Source: Prochlorococcus sp. AG-347-K18 | Lineage (GTDB): Bacteria > Cyanobacteriota > Cyanobacteriia > PCC-6307 > Cyanobiaceae | NCBI GenBank assembly: GCA_003281365.1 | Contig: QCCF01000001.1 | Coordinates: forward strand, 124,001 to 188,000 | DNA: 64,000 bases | Direction of reading: 5' to 3' | In this document: piece by piece, positions 49,717-60,028 of the stretch | Position numbering within the stretch: position 1 is the first letter of the stretch | Layout: each line of letters opens with the position of its first letter | The notes under the pieces: generated by a model | What the model was told of the DNA's origin: nothing | What the model saw: the letters and a program-made list of their open reading frames with translations, nothing else | Databases searched by the model: none | Made by a program: the position numbers and the translations under genes

Positions 49717-50164
49717 AAAGTTTAATATTATCATTTTTATCATTTCTTACCCACTTTTTTGGACTCATATTTTGATTATTTTTATCAAAATTAAAAAAAT
49801 TTAAGGGTTTTGCAAAATTCTCAACTCCAAGATTTAAAGCCTCTCTTATTTTAGAAAAATTATTTTTAAATTCCAAAAATGTTGTTAATTTATTTTTTTC
49901 TTTATCTGTCAATTGATTCCATCTATATGAAAAAAGCTCTACCAGATATAAAAACACTAATATTGTAATTAAGAGGAAAACCAAAAAAAGTGATTCATTT
50001 ATTATTTTGTTTTTAATTATCAATATAAATCCCGTTAATAAATTCAAAAAAGCTTTCATTAAGTCTTTGGGTCTGCCTAACTGAAGATAAATTAAAGGTA
50101 CAAATAAAAATATAGTCCCAGCAATAATATAAAAAGATCCCAAATAAATTATCAAACTATTCAT
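49715..50164 (-). CDS. Ycf66-like membrane protein
   Basis: A 149-residue protein with three hydrophobic segments (about 5-28, 38-52, 56-78) and a charged C-terminus. The LNLLTGFILIIKN and LVELFSYRWNQLTDKEK segments recall the Ycf66 family, a cyanobacterial/plastid membrane protein of unknown role. The family assignment is tentative. A strong hairpin follows its stop. The tRNA-Leu gene lies 72 bases upstream on the same strand. Confidence 0.55.
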   Translation of the reverse strand: MNSLIIYLGSFYIIAGTIFLFVPLIYLQLGRPKDLMKAFLNLLTGFILIIKNKIINESLFLVFLLITILVFLYLVELFSYRWNQLTDKEKNKLTTFLEFKNNFSKIREALNLGVENFAKPLNFFNFDKNNQNMSPKKWVRNDKNDNIKL

Positions 50165-50236
50165 TTTGTTAGTTGATTATCTAAATTATAAGAGTTTTAT
50201 TTAGATTAATAAACTTCCTATCAGAATTTCCTTAAG

Positions 50237-50318
50237 TGCGGTCGGGGAGACTTGAACTCCCACACCCGAAGATACGAGTACCTAAAACTCGCGCGTCTAC
50301 CAATTCCGCCACGACCGC
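50237..50318 (-). tRNA. tRNA-Leu (TAG)
   Basis: An 82-base tRNA with a long variable arm. On the minus strand acceptor GCGGTCG pairs with CGACCGC, discriminator A; the anticodon loop TTTAGGT gives TAG, reading CUN leucine codons; the variable arm is about 12 bases with a GTATCTTCGGG stem; T-loop TTCAAGT. The long arm rules out class I tRNAs. No CCA is encoded. Confidence 0.95.
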
Positions 50319-50487
50319 TCAAATAAAATAATAATTGAAAGAGGTTTACTTTAAAAATATTTTTAACTTAAGATGATTAATTTGACACATAAAAATTTAA
50401 TCAATTATCTCTTTAAAAAAATTTTTATATTTGAACATGCAATCACACAAAAATATTAGTTATATTAATTAAAGAATACAAGAAACG

Positions 50488-51507
50488 ATTTCTAACTTAA
50501 TCAATAAAAATACAACAAAATTAACTAATTCTTCAAAAACTTTCAATTGGCAAAAGGAGATAAAAAATTACGTAGATCCGCCTAGTTTCTGGAATCCAAC
50601 ATTAGGTCTTTTTTTTGGTGGTTATTTTCTTGCTTTTTTAAGCATATGGCAATGGTACAGAGGTGAATGGCCTCTACCATTACTTGTGGCCACTGCTTTT
50701 TTAGCTTTACATATTGAAGGCACTGTTATTCATGATGCATGTCATAAAGCAGCCCATCCTGTTCCTTGGATAAATCAAGCTATGGGTCATGGCTCAGCAA
50801 TTCTTTTGGGATTCAGTTTTCCAGTTTTTACGAGAGTTCACTTACAACATCATATCCACGTAAATCACCCTAAAAATGATCCAGATCATATCGTAAGTAC
50901 TTTTGGTCCAATTTGGCTAATTGCTCCAAGATTTTTTTATCATGAGGTGTTTTTCTTTCAAAGAAAACTTTGGCGAAAATATGAATTACTACAATGGGGA
51001 ATTGAAAGATCGATATTTATAACAATTATCTTGGCAGGTTTGAAATTTGACTTTATGAATTTAATTTATAATTTATGGTTCGGCCCGGCATTAATGGTAG
51101 GAGTAACTTTAGGAATATTCTTTGATTATTTACCCCATAGACCGTTTCGATCAAGAAATAAATGGATAAATTCTCGAGTTTATCCAAGCAAATTCATGAA
51201 TTTATTAATAATGGGACAAAATTATCATCTCATTCATCATCTTTGGCCTTCAATCCCTTGGTTTGAATACAAAATAGCTTATGAAAAAACTAAGCCATTA
51301 TTGGATAAAAAAGGCTCCCCTCAAAGGGTTGGGATATTTGAAAGTAAAGAAGACACTTTTAACTTTATTTATGATCTATTAATAGGTGTAAGGAGTCATA
51401 GCAAAAAGAGGGGGAAAATAAGAAAAATCATTAATTTATATCCAAGTTTTAAAATAAAAAAAATTTTATTAAAGATAGTCAACAAAACATTTATTGGAAG
51501 CAACTAA
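50488..51507 (+). CDS. crtR: Beta-carotene hydroxylase (CrtR type), start codon unclear
   Basis: CrtR is a membrane di-iron hydroxylase that turns beta-carotene to zeaxanthin, the main photoprotective xanthophyll here. The histidine boxes HDACHKAAH, HLQHHIHVNH and YHLIHHLWP and four membrane helices are present. The first ATG/GTG/TTG in frame is GTG 50686, but coding continues well upstream (PSFWNPTLGLFFGG, SIWQWYRGEWP), covering the first helix. Between the stop at 50470 and 50686 only ATA (50476) and ATT (50488) precede. I use ATT 50488, giving 339 residues. Confidence 0.88.
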   Translation: MSNLINKNTTKLTNSSKTFNWQKEIKNYVDPPSFWNPTLGLFFGGYFLAFLSIWQWYRGEWPLPLLVATAFLALHIEGTVIHDACHKAAHPVPWINQAMGHGSAILLGFSFPVFTRVHLQHHIHVNHPKNDPDHIVSTFGPIWLIAPRFFYHEVFFFQRKLWRKYELLQWGIERSIFITIILAGLKFDFMNLIYNLWFGPALMVGVTLGIFFDYLPHRPFRSRNKWINSRVYPSKFMNLLIMGQNYHLIHHLWPSIPWFEYKIAYEKTKPLLDKKGSPQRVGIFESKEDTFNFIYDLLIGVRSHSKKRGKIRKIINLYPSFKIKKILLKIVNKTFIGSN

Positions 51508-51512
51508 ATAAG

Positions 51513-51806
51513 TCATTCATTCATAATTTTTGGTACTTTAAAATATTTATCTTCTCTTGATGGTCCCAACTCTAAAAGTTCTTCATTGCAATCAGAATTT
51601 TTCTTTTCGTCTTTTCTAAATACATTTATAACCTCTATAGCTCTTGTAGTGCAGGGGACATCATCTGTATCAATTTTTTCAAGTTGTCTTATATAATCCA
51701 ATATCTTTTCTAATTGTTCTGCATGATTATTAATTTCATTCTCGTTAAGTTCTAATCTCGCTAAATGAGCAACTTTTTTTACTTCCTCTTTAGTTATTTT
51801 TGTCAT
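51513..51806 (-). CDS. gatC: Aspartyl/glutamyl-tRNA amidotransferase subunit C
   Basis: GatC is the small subunit of the GatCAB amidotransferase that makes Gln-tRNA from Glu-tRNA in bacteria without GlnRS, as in cyanobacteria. From ATG 51806 it has 97 residues, the family length, with KVAHLARLELNENEI and LDTDDV-like (IDTDDVPCTTRA) segments. A longer frame from 51860 adds 18 unlikely residues. It is convergent with crtR, 5 bases apart. gatA and gatB are elsewhere. Confidence 0.92.
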   Translation of the reverse strand: MTKITKEEVKKVAHLARLELNENEINNHAEQLEKILDYIRQLEKIDTDDVPCTTRAIEVINVFRKDEKKNSDCNEELLELGPSREDKYFKVPKIMNE

Positions 51807-51958
51807 AGCATTAATATCTTTCTTATTGAATAATAGTTTATTTAGAACATTTTTATTCATTATATCCTTTCAATTACAAATAATTATGAAAAATTAATTA
51901 TCACATCTTTTTGCAAATCAATTTGAATTAATAGCATCAATTATTTTTTTGGATAAAA

Positions 51959-52582
51959 ATGATATTAGATAAATATTTAAAAATAAAAAAACACTTATTT
52001 CCAAAAAATTTTTTTTACCGGCACTCAAAACTTGTTGCTCCAGATTTAATAGGCTGTTACCTCACAAAGAAAAATAATGATAAGAATCAAATTAAGGGAA
52101 TTATTGTTGAAACTGAAGCTTATTCACAGGAAGAAGCAGCCTGTCATGGCTATCACAAAATAACGCAATCGAATAAATCATTATTTGGTAAACCTGGGAC
52201 ATTCTATATTTACAGATCTTATGGCATTCATCATTGTTTAAATATAGTTACTGATAGAGAAAATTTCGCGAGTGGAGTATTAATCAGATCAGTTTTTATC
52301 TCTAAAGAAAATGAAAAGTTAGCTTCTGGACCTGGACTAGTTACAAAGACATTTGGTATAGATATATCATTTAATTCTCTTGAAGTGCTTGATAACGATT
52401 CTTTATGGATTTCTCAAAGGGACTTAACTATAAAACGAAAAGATCTTATTCAAACTACGAGAATTGGCATATCCAAGGCAAAAAATATAAAATGGCGTTG
52501 GTATCTAAAAGATAGCCGAAGTATAAGTAAAAGAGTGAAAGGTGATAGAGCACCTAAATTCAAAAAATCATTTATCTTTTGA
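51959..52582 (+). CDS. 3-methyladenine DNA glycosylase (AAG/Mpg family)
   Basis: A 207-residue glycosylase of the AAG (MPG) type, not AlkA. The motifs [24 protein letters not shown] with the catalytic glutamate, [18 protein letters not shown] and [10 protein letters not shown] are all characteristic. It excises alkylated purines in base-excision repair. It starts at ATG 51959 and ends 7 bases before the chosen pyrB start. Confidence 0.93.
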   Translation: MILDKYLKIKKHLFPKNFFYRHSKLVAPDLIGCYLTKKNNDKNQIKGIIVETEAYSQEEAACHGYHKITQSNKSLFGKPGTFYIYRSYGIHHCLNIVTDRENFASGVLIRSVFISKENEKLASGPGLVTKTFGIDISFNSLEVLDNDSLWISQRDLTIKRKDLIQTTRIGISKAKNIKWRWYLKDSRSISKRVKGDRAPKFKKSFIF

Positions 52583-52589
52583 AATCGTA

Positions 52590-53606
52590 ATGCAAATTTG
52601 GCCTCATAAACACATCCATACACTAGCTAATTTTTCAGTTGAAGATTATAAATCAGTATTTGAATTGGCTAATAGATTTGATGCGCTAAAGAATGCAGGG
52701 ACTAAAAAAATACCAGCCTTACAAGGTACTTTGGTAACGTCTTTATTTTTTGAGGCTAGTACAAGAACAAAAAATAGCTTTGAACTTGCTGCAAAAAGGC
52801 TTTCAGCTGATGTACAAACCTTTGCCCCATCTTCAAGTTCTCTAACAAAAGGGGAAACAATTATTGATACAGCGATTACTTATTCTGCTATGGGTGCAGA
52901 TACATTAATTATAAGACATTCATCGAGTTATATAACTTTTGAAATCGCTAAAAAACTTGATGCAATAAATTCCAAGACTTCAGTTCTTAATGCTGGAGAT
53001 GGTTTACATAGTCACCCCAGTCAAGGACTGCTGGACATTTATACATTAATAAAATTCTTTTCCAAAAAATCACTGTGTCCAGAAGTCTTAAATTCTAAAA
53101 AAATTGTAATAATAGGAGATGTTAATCATTCAAGAGTTGCAAGATCAAATATTTGGGCTTTGAGTGCATTTGGCGTAGAAATAATCCTATGTGGTCCTGA
53201 AACATTGATTTCTGAAGAATTTAATAATTTTTTAAATACTCCTGCTCCGAATCAATTAGAAGATCCTGTTAAATCAAGAGGCTCCATAAAAATTTCTAGA
53301 TCATTAGAAGAATCAATAAAAATTGCTGATGCAATTATTGTTTTAAGGCTCCAGAAAGAGAGAATGATGGAGAATCTATTGAGCAGCATTGATTCATATA
53401 GTATGGATTATGGGTTAACCTTGGAGAAATTATCTATTAATAATAAAAAAATTCCAATTCTTCATCCCGGACCAATTAATAGGGATATTGAAATAAGTAG
53501 TAATGTAGTAGATAAATATCCTAATTGCTTAATTAATAATCAAGTTGAGAATGGTATTCCAATAAGAATGGCTTTACTTTATCTTTTACAGAAATACAAA
53601 CAATAA
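52590..53606 (+). CDS. pyrB: Aspartate carbamoyltransferase, catalytic subunit
   Basis: PyrB joins carbamoyl phosphate and aspartate, the first committed pyrimidine step. From ATG 52590 it has 338 residues, the usual length; a frame upstream from 52542 would overlap the glycosylase and I reject it. Motifs are [19 protein letters not shown], the catalytic loops [11 protein letters not shown] and [11 protein letters not shown] and the [13 protein letters not shown] stretch. No regulatory subunit pyrI is near. Confidence 0.96.
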   Translation: MQIWPHKHIHTLANFSVEDYKSVFELANRFDALKNAGTKKIPALQGTLVTSLFFEASTRTKNSFELAAKRLSADVQTFAPSSSSLTKGETIIDTAITYSAMGADTLIIRHSSSYITFEIAKKLDAINSKTSVLNAGDGLHSHPSQGLLDIYTLIKFFSKKSLCPEVLNSKKIVIIGDVNHSRVARSNIWALSAFGVEIILCGPETLISEEFNNFLNTPAPNQLEDPVKSRGSIKISRSLEESIKIADAIIVLRLQKERMMENLLSSIDSYSMDYGLTLEKLSINNKKIPILHPGPINRDIEISSNVVDKYPNCLINNQVENGIPIRMALLYLLQKYKQ

Positions 53607-53608
53607 AT

Positions 53609-53950
53609 TCAAAGTAACTTAAGACTTTCTGTAAAGAAACCATAAAATAATCCTAATCTTAGAGAATCTAAAAAAAGCACCAAAAATTTCTTTTTCCTTT
53701 CAGATCTAAAATTTCTTCTTAGAGCTATTAAAATCTCGATAAAAACTACTGATAAGAAAGCAGCTACAGGATCCATGAGTTCCACAACGGCACTAACCAT
53801 ACCCAGAGAACTTCCAATAAAGTAGCCAATTAAAAGCGTAATCAATGAAATTGAATATCTTCGCCATGGATTATTAGCCCAAATACTTAATGTCTGAATA
53901 TTTTCCACAATTTTTAGTTGAAATTTTGTCTTTTGAGGTTTAACAACCAT
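53609..53950 (-). CDS. DUF565/Ycf20 family membrane protein
   Basis: A 113-residue protein with two or three membrane segments (about 32-56, 64-80, 95-110). The layout and the ISLITLLIGYFIGSSLGM and DSLRLGLFYGFFTESLKLL segments fit the Ycf20/DUF565 family, cyanobacterial and plastid proteins linked to non-photochemical quenching in algae. The function in Prochlorococcus is inferred. It converges on pyrB with 2 bases between. Confidence 0.8.
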   Translation of the reverse strand: MVVKPQKTKFQLKIVENIQTLSIWANNPWRRYSISLITLLIGYFIGSSLGMVSAVVELMDPVAAFLSVVFIEILIALRRNFRSERKKKFLVLFLDSLRLGLFYGFFTESLKLL

Positions 53951-53961
53951 TTTGTATTAAA

Positions 53962-54162
53962 CTAAGCCGCTTCAGAGTTTGATTGAATTTTAGTATTTCC
54001 TTCTATTAATTCAAGCAATGCCTCCAACTGAGCCATTAATCCTCTTATTTCGCCAGGTTCAGGGAAAAGATCATCCTCTTTTATTCCTAAATGCATTTCT
54101 CTGAGCTCTTGTCTTAAATAGCGAATGTGACTAATGACTTGCTCTCTCTTGGTTTGTGACAT
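53962..54162 (-). CDS. Small conserved helical protein, function unknown
   Basis: A 66-residue soluble protein, mostly helical, with heptad-like leucines (IRYLRQELREMH, RGLMAQLEALLELIE) that could form a coiled coil. The ATG at 54162 and tight 11-base gap to the Ycf20 gene on the same strand support a real gene and a shared transcript. I recognise no named family. Confidence 0.68.
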   Translation of the reverse strand: MSQTKREQVISHIRYLRQELREMHLGIKEDDLFPEPGEIRGLMAQLEALLELIEGNTKIQSNSEAA

Positions 54163-54384
54163 GAGATAAATTATTACTTTAATATCTTAAGGGAGAATAT
54201 TTTTGAAAAGGAGAGATTACATATTTATGATTGAGAATGAAGATAAATTACCTGACAACAATTTGAAAAGATTATGAATATTGAAATTTTTCAAATCCTT
54301 GAAAATATTTACTTTATATATATGTATCAATTTTTAATAATTATCTTGAGGCTTTATTATTAGAATATATTGGATTTACTCAAT

Positions 54385-54606
54385 ATGAAATTCATTTCTG
54401 AAAATAAAATAAGTGAGGAACTAGTAAATTCTTTTGATGAAGAAATGACCCTTGAGCTCGCTAAAAGGCTAGAGGAAGATAATTATAATACTCCATTTGA
54501 TGGTTTAAAAGACTGGCACTTACTTAGAGCTCTTGCAATCAATAGACCTGAATTAACAACTAATTATACCCATCTCCTCGATCAGGAACCTTTCGATGAA
54601 AACTAA
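54385..54606 (+). CDS. DUF2555 family protein, conserved in cyanobacteria
   Basis: A 73-residue protein from ATG 54385; a TTG five codons earlier at 54370 is a less likely start. The TLELAKRLEEDNYNTPFDGL and KDWHLLRALAINRPEL segments are the DUF2555 signature, a cyanobacterial family of unknown role. It ends in an 11-base overlap with coaBC and so is probably co-transcribed with it. Confidence 0.85.
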   Translation: MKFISENKISEELVNSFDEEMTLELAKRLEEDNYNTPFDGLKDWHLLRALAINRPELTTNYTHLLDQEPFDEN

Positions 54607-55852
54607 AACTAAGGACTCTAAAATAAAGGTTCTTTTATTAATAACTGGGAGTATTGCAGCTGTAAGAATTCCATTATTAGTTAGCCAATTAGCGAAAGAA
54701 AATTATGAAATAAGATGCGTTTTGTCAAAAAATGCAGAAAAATTAATCAAGCCGCTTTCTCTTTCTATTTTAAGTAGAAATCCGTGCATTTTAGAAAATG
54801 ATCAATGGTCTGATAGTCAATCAACACCTCTTCACATAGAACTAGGTAATTGGGCTGATATTTTAATCATCGCACCTTTAACAGCCACAACATTAGCAAA
54901 ATGGGTAACTGGAAATGCTGAAGGATTAATCCCAAGCATCCTAATAGCAAATATAAAGCCAATTATTGTTGCACCAGCAATGAATACACAAATGTGGCTA
55001 AATAAAGCTGTCCAAAAAAATTATGAGAATTTACAGAATTACGAAAATGTTTTGTCTTTACAACCAAGTGAAGGACTCTTAGCATGCGATGCTATTGGCA
55101 TCGGCAAGATACCTCCAAATGATCTAATCCAATTAGCTCTTGAATTTATTGCTTCACACAAACAAAATGAATATCGCAAAGATTTACTTAATAAAGAAAT
55201 TTTAATAACTGGAGGGTGTACCTCAGAGAAAATTGACGCGGCAAGACACATTACTAACAAAAGTTCTGGAGCTATGGGCTTACTTCTTTCTCAAGTAGCG
55301 AGGTTCAGAGGAGCACAAGTAAAATATATTCATGGGCCACTGAAAATTGATAAGAATCTTACTGATGGAATAAAAAGATATGAAATTGAAACTAGTGTTG
55401 ATTTAATTAGGGCACTTAATAATGAAATATCAAATTGCGATTATTTTTTCATGAATGCAGCAGTATCTGATTTCAAGATAACATCTGATAATTCAGCTAA
55501 AATTCCAAAAAATCAAATTAATGATCATTTGAATCAAAACTTTGAGCTAGTGCCAGATATTTTAAAAACAATTAGTAAATCAAAAAAAGATAACCAAGTT
55601 TTTGTAGGCTTTTGTGCTTTTACAGGATCTATCGAAGAAGCACGAATGACGATTAAAAAAAAGATTATCCAAAAGGGTTGTGATTATCTATTCGCAAATC
55701 CAATTGATCTTGAAGGCCAAGGATTTGGCTTTTTGGCACAAAATGAAGGTTGGCTATTCGATACTAACAATATGGAACACTACATTAACAAAACATCCAA
55801 AATTGATTTAGCAAATAAATTAATAACCCAAATTATTTCAATAAAAAATTAA
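54596..55852 (+). CDS. coaBC: Bifunctional phosphopantothenoylcysteine decarboxylase/synthetase
   Basis: CoaBC carries out two steps of coenzyme A synthesis. The 418-residue protein has an N-terminal flavoprotein decarboxylase domain (LLITGSIAAVRIP, APLTATTLAKW, VAPAMNTQMW) and a C-terminal synthetase (ITGGCTSEKIDAARHITNKSSGAMG, NAAVSDF). All hallmark segments are seen. It starts inside the preceding DUF2555 gene by 11 bases. Confidence 0.95.
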   Translation: MKTKTKDSKIKVLLLITGSIAAVRIPLLVSQLAKENYEIRCVLSKNAEKLIKPLSLSILSRNPCILENDQWSDSQSTPLHIELGNWADILIIAPLTATTLAKWVTGNAEGLIPSILIANIKPIIVAPAMNTQMWLNKAVQKNYENLQNYENVLSLQPSEGLLACDAIGIGKIPPNDLIQLALEFIASHKQNEYRKDLLNKEILITGGCTSEKIDAARHITNKSSGAMGLLLSQVARFRGAQVKYIHGPLKIDKNLTDGIKRYEIETSVDLIRALNNEISNCDYFFMNAAVSDFKITSDNSAKIPKNQINDHLNQNFELVPDILKTISKSKKDNQVFVGFCAFTGSIEEARMTIKKKIIQKGCDYLFANPIDLEGQGFGFLAQNEGWLFDTNNMEHYINKTSKIDLANKLITQIISIKN

Positions 55853-56067
55853 AAAAAAATTTTTATTTGTATTTTTTTGTAATCTTAATCATTAAAAATA
55901 ATGTGATAGCTTAAAATAATTCAAGTTTTTTAAAATCTAAAAAGCTACGGGTTGTTTCGAGGATTTAAAAGTCCTATCTTTTATAGTCCTTTCCCTTGTA
56001 ATATCCGTACTGAACTTATTAGATGACCTTTAATCTATCGTCACAGAACTTTACTGCAACTTTAATT

Positions 56068-56862
56068 ATGAGAATTCGTTCTTTCTTAGCTTTTGTTATT
56101 TCAATTTGTATAACTTTTGCTTTCGTACCTTTTAAAACATTTGCTTTTTCTGAAAGAGGAAATGCACAATTCACAGATGTTGTTAACACAGGAAAAGCTA
56201 ATGATTGCCCTACATTAGACTCATCTCTAGTCGGATCAATATCTCTAGGGAATGGAGATAGCCTTAAAGGAATATGCATGCATCCAACAGAAGTTTATGT
56301 AAAAGTGCCAGGAACAAAACGAAAAGCTGCAGAATTTGTTTCTACAAAAATTATTAGTCCTAGAAATAACACCACAGTGACAGAAGTTTATGGAGATATA
56401 GATTCAGGAACTTTCACTGAAAAGGGTGGTATTGATTTTCAACTTATTACTGTATTAACTCCTGGTGGTTTAGAGGTGCCATTTGCATTCTCAGCAAAAG
56501 ATCTTACAGCTGATTTACCTTCATCTATTGAACCAGGCACTGAGGTTAATGGTTCAACATTTACACCTAACTACAGAACTGGTGACTTTCTAGATCCTAA
56601 GGCAAGAGCTAAAAATACTGGTGTTGAATATGCTCAAGGTTTAGTTGCATTAGGAGGAGATGACGAAGAACTTGCAAAAGAAAATATTAAAGTTGATGTA
56701 AATGGTACTGGCGTTATTACCCTTTCAATCAACAATGTAGATTCTGACACAGACGAATTTGCTGGTACTTTTGAAGCTATCCAACCTTCAGATACAGATA
56801 TGGGTTCAAAGGATCCACTTGATGTAAAAATAATTGGGGAGCTTTACGGAAGAAAGGCATAA
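56068..56862 (+). CDS. psbO: Photosystem II manganese-stabilising protein PsbO
   Basis: The extrinsic 33-kDa subunit that shields the Mn4CaO5 cluster at the lumen side. It has a signal peptide (basic RIR then hydrophobic FLAFVISICITFAF, cleavage near AFSE), and the family's disulfide cysteines in NDCPTLD and KGICMHP. From ATG 56068 it has 264 residues, the normal length; an in-frame ATG at 56023 would add a polar 15-residue extension and I reject it. A terminator follows the stop at once. Short 5' leader of about 215 bases lies upstream. Confidence 0.95.
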   Translation: MRIRSFLAFVISICITFAFVPFKTFAFSERGNAQFTDVVNTGKANDCPTLDSSLVGSISLGNGDSLKGICMHPTEVYVKVPGTKRKAAEFVSTKIISPRNNTTVTEVYGDIDSGTFTEKGGIDFQLITVLTPGGLEVPFAFSAKDLTADLPSSIEPGTEVNGSTFTPNYRTGDFLDPKARAKNTGVEYAQGLVALGGDDEELAKENIKVDVNGTGVITLSINNVDSDTDEFAGTFEAIQPSDTDMGSKDPLDVKIIGELYGRKA

Positions 56863-56872
56863 ATCCTACTTA

Positions 56873-56906
56873 AGAGAAAAAGGGGGTTAAACCCCTCTTT
56901 TTTTTT
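56873..56906 (+). terminator. Rho-independent terminator of psbO
   Basis: A stem AGGGG/CCCCT, extended by A/T pairs on both sides, with a short GTTAAA loop lies about 11 bases after the psbO stop, followed by about ten T residues. Confidence 0.88.
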
Positions 56907-56933
56907 CAAAAATTTTCTTTATCAATTTAAAAA

Positions 56934-58109
56934 ATGGAATTACAACAAAAAACTAAAAGAGATACTAATGGACTAATACCGCCTTATGGAGGGGAACTAA
57001 AAAATTTAATTATCAAAGATAAAAAACTTAAAAATGATCTTATCTCTAAAGCTACTTATGAGTTTGAATGTAGCGAGAGAAATGCATGCGATGTAGAACT
57101 TTTAATGGTTGGAGCTTTTTCTCCATTGGAAGGTTTTATGAATGAAAAAAACTACAATTCGGTAATTAAAAATAATAGAAATACAAACGGCTTGCTTTTT
57201 GGCTTGCCTATTGTTTTTGATTCAAATAATGAAGAAGTAAAAGCTGGAGAGACAATATTGCTTACTTATAAAAAACAAAAAATAGCAGTTTTAGAAGTTA
57301 GCTCTAAATGGGAGCCTGAAAAATCCTTAGAAGCTGAACTTTGTTATGGTACTAATTCTTTAGACCATCCTGCTGTTAAGATGATTTTTAACGAGAGAGG
57401 GAGATTTTATATAGGAGGAAGAGTTTATGGTTTCGAACTACCAATAAGAGAATTCCCCTGCAAAACCCCAGCAGAAGTTAGATCTACGCTGCCCTCAAAT
57501 CATGATGTAGTTGCATTTCAATGCAGAAATCCAATTCATAGAGCACATTATGAATTATTCACTAATGCCTTACTTTCAGATAATGTCTCCGCTAACTCAG
57601 TTGTTTTAGTTCATCCAACTTGTGGACCAACTCAACAAGATGATATCCCTGGAAAAGTTAGATATTTGACCTATAAAGAATTAGAAGAGGAAATATCTGA
57701 TGAAAGAATAAAATGGGCTTTTTTACCTTATTCCATGCATATGGCAGGCCCAAGAGAAGCTCTTCAACATATGATAATAAGAAGAAATTATGGCTGCACC
57801 CACTTTATTATCGGTAGAGATATGGCTGGTTGTAAGTCGTCATCAACTGGTGAAGATTTTTATGGTCCATATGACGCCCAAAATTTTGCTAATAATTGTG
57901 CAGATGAATTGATGATGCAAACTGTTCCTTCAAAAAATTTAGTTTATACGAAGGAAAAAGGATATATAACAGCTGAAGAAGCCAAAGAATTTAATTATGA
58001 AATTATGAAGCTTAGTGGTACTGAATTTAGAAAAAAATTGAGAAATGGCGAACCAATTCCTGAATGGTTTGCATTCAAAAGTGTAGTAGATGTTCTAAGA
58101 CGCTCTTAA
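56934..58109 (+). CDS. sat: Sulfate adenylyltransferase (ATP sulfurylase)
   Basis: Sat forms APS from sulfate and ATP, the first step of sulfur assimilation. The 391-residue protein has CRNPIHRAHYEL with the HxxH nucleotide site, VVLVHPTCGPTQQDDIPGKVR, GRDMAGCKSSS and EFRKKLRNGEPIPEWF. This is the single-domain homo-oligomer type. It begins 71 bases after psbO and is separate from it by the terminator. Confidence 0.96.
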   Translation: MELQQKTKRDTNGLIPPYGGELKNLIIKDKKLKNDLISKATYEFECSERNACDVELLMVGAFSPLEGFMNEKNYNSVIKNNRNTNGLLFGLPIVFDSNNEEVKAGETILLTYKKQKIAVLEVSSKWEPEKSLEAELCYGTNSLDHPAVKMIFNERGRFYIGGRVYGFELPIREFPCKTPAEVRSTLPSNHDVVAFQCRNPIHRAHYELFTNALLSDNVSANSVVLVHPTCGPTQQDDIPGKVRYLTYKELEEEISDERIKWAFLPYSMHMAGPREALQHMIIRRNYGCTHFIIGRDMAGCKSSSTGEDFYGPYDAQNFANNCADELMMQTVPSKNLVYTKEKGYITAEEAKEFNYEIMKLSGTEFRKKLRNGEPIPEWFAFKSVVDVLRRS

Positions 58110-58155
58110 TATTGCTTAATTATTAGTATTATAGATTTATTAAAGATTTTTTATC

Positions 58156-60009
58156 GTGAACAAACGTTGGAGAAACGTAGGACTTTATGTCCTAGCTGTT
58201 ATTACTGTAATTTTCATTGGTACTTCAGTTTTTGATAAACCTAGTACTGAAAGTTCTACAAAGACCTTGAGATATAGTGATTTTATTGAGGCAGTGCAAG
58301 ATAAAGAAATCAGTAGAGTCCTAATATCTCCAGATAATGCCACAGCTCAAGTTGTTGAAAATGATGGTAGCAGGTCTGAGGTCAATTTAGCCCCTGACAA
58401 AGATTTATTAAAAATACTGACTGAGAATAATGTTGATATAGCTGTAACTCCTACAAAATTAGCCAATCCATGGCAACAGGCTGTAAGTAGCTTAATTTTC
58501 CCAGTACTTCTGATTGGAGGCCTATTTTTTCTTTTCAGGAGATCCCAAAGTGGTAATGCTGGAGGTGGTAACCCTGCCATGAGTTTTGGCAAGAGCAAAG
58601 CTAGACTGCAAATGGAACCATCTACTCAAGTAACCTTTTCAGATGTTGCTGGTGTCGAAGGTGCAAAATTAGAACTCACTGAAGTTGTAGATTTTCTTAA
58701 GAGCCCAGATAGATTTACTGCAGTAGGAGCAAAAATCCCAAAAGGAGTTCTTCTTGTTGGCCCTCCAGGTACAGGAAAAACATTGTTAGCAAAAGCAGTG
58801 GCTGGAGAAGCAGGTGTTCCTTTTTTCTCAATATCTGGTTCAGAATTTGTAGAGATGTTTGTAGGAGTTGGAGCTAGCAGAGTTAGAGATCTTTTTGAAC
58901 AAGCCAAAAAGAACGCTCCTTGTATAGTGTTTATTGACGAAATAGATGCAGTTGGAAGACAAAGAGGTGCTGGTATGGGCGGAGGAAATGATGAAAGAGA
59001 ACAAACATTAAATCAACTCCTAACCGAAATGGATGGTTTTGAAGGTAATTCAGGAATAATAATAGTTGCTGCCACCAACAGACCAGATGTCTTAGATTCA
59101 GCTTTAATGCGCCCTGGAAGATTCGATAGACAGGTAACAGTAGATAGACCAGATTATGCTGGAAGATTGCAGATCTTAAATGTTCATGCTAAAGATAAAA
59201 CTCTTTCAAAAGACGTTGATTTAGATAAAGTTGCTAGAAGAACACCAGGATTTACTGGTGCAGATTTAGCTAATCTTTTAAATGAAGCAGCAATACTAGC
59301 AGCCAGAAAAGATTTAGATAAAGTAAGTAACGATGAAGTCGGTGATGCAATTGAAAGAGTTATGGCTGGCCCAGAAAAGAAAGATAGAGTCATCAGTGAT
59401 AAGAAAAAAGAATTAGTCGCTTATCACGAAGCTGGTCATGCACTCGTTGGAGCATTAATGCCTGATTATGATCCAGTAGCAAAAGTTTCAATCATTCCTA
59501 GAGGTCAAGCTGGAGGTCTAACCTTCTTTACCCCAAGTGAAGAAAGAATGGAATCTGGTCTTTACTCTCGATCTTACCTTCAAAATCAAATGGCTGTAGC
59601 TCTTGGTGGAAGAGTCGCTGAAGAAATAGTCTATGGAGAAGAAGAGGTAACAACTGGAGCTTCAAATGATTTACAACAAGTCGCCAATGTAGCAAGACAA
59701 ATGATCACTAAATTCGGGATGAGTGACAAAATTGGTCCAGTCGCTCTAGGTCAATCTCAAGGTGGAATGTTTCTAGGAAGAGATATGAGTTCTACAAGAG
59801 ACTTCTCTGAAGACACAGCCGCAACAATTGATGTAGAGGTTTCAGAGCTTGTTGATGTTGCCTATAAGAGAGCTACAAAAGTTTTAACAGATAATAGAAC
59901 TATTCTTGACGAAATGGCTCAAATGCTAATTGAAAGAGAAACTATAGACACTGAAGATATCCAAGACTTGCTCAACCGATCAGAAGTTAAAGTAGCTAAT
60001 TATATCTAG
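58156..60009 (+). CDS. ftsH: ATP-dependent zinc metalloprotease FtsH
   Basis: A 617-residue membrane protease: two N-terminal membrane helices (about 5-22 and 108-126) flanking a lumenal loop, an AAA+ domain with Walker A GPPGTGKT (202-209) and the SRH region, and a zinc protease domain with HEAGH (424-428). FtsH complexes degrade photodamaged D1 for PSII repair and other membrane proteins. The start is GTG 58156. The KDPG-aldolase-like gene follows 19 bases later. Confidence 0.97.
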   Translation: MNKRWRNVGLYVLAVITVIFIGTSVFDKPSTESSTKTLRYSDFIEAVQDKEISRVLISPDNATAQVVENDGSRSEVNLAPDKDLLKILTENNVDIAVTPTKLANPWQQAVSSLIFPVLLIGGLFFLFRRSQSGNAGGGNPAMSFGKSKARLQMEPSTQVTFSDVAGVEGAKLELTEVVDFLKSPDRFTAVGAKIPKGVLLVGPPGTGKTLLAKAVAGEAGVPFFSISGSEFVEMFVGVGASRVRDLFEQAKKNAPCIVFIDEIDAVGRQRGAGMGGGNDEREQTLNQLLTEMDGFEGNSGIIIVAATNRPDVLDSALMRPGRFDRQVTVDRPDYAGRLQILNVHAKDKTLSKDVDLDKVARRTPGFTGADLANLLNEAAILAARKDLDKVSNDEVGDAIERVMAGPEKKDRVISDKKKELVAYHEAGHALVGALMPDYDPVAKVSIIPRGQAGGLTFFTPSEERMESGLYSRSYLQNQMAVALGGRVAEEIVYGEEEVTTGASNDLQQVANVARQMITKFGMSDKIGPVALGQSQGGMFLGRDMSSTRDFSEDTAATIDVEVSELVDVAYKRATKVLTDNRTILDEMAQMLIERETIDTEDIQDLLNRSEVKVANYI

Positions 60010-60028
60010 TTTAAAAAATAAATATTTA

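Noticed and set aside
50686-51507. crtR starting at GTG 50686
   Set aside because: It would drop the first membrane helix and a conserved upstream segment; the frame is coding further back.
54220-54361. Two tiny frames (16 and 29 codons) ahead of the DUF2555 gene
   Set aside because: They overlap each other, are AT-driven, and match no known small photosynthesis subunit.
58347-58907. Antisense frames over ftsH
   Set aside because: They are shadows of the FtsH coding strand with no independent features.
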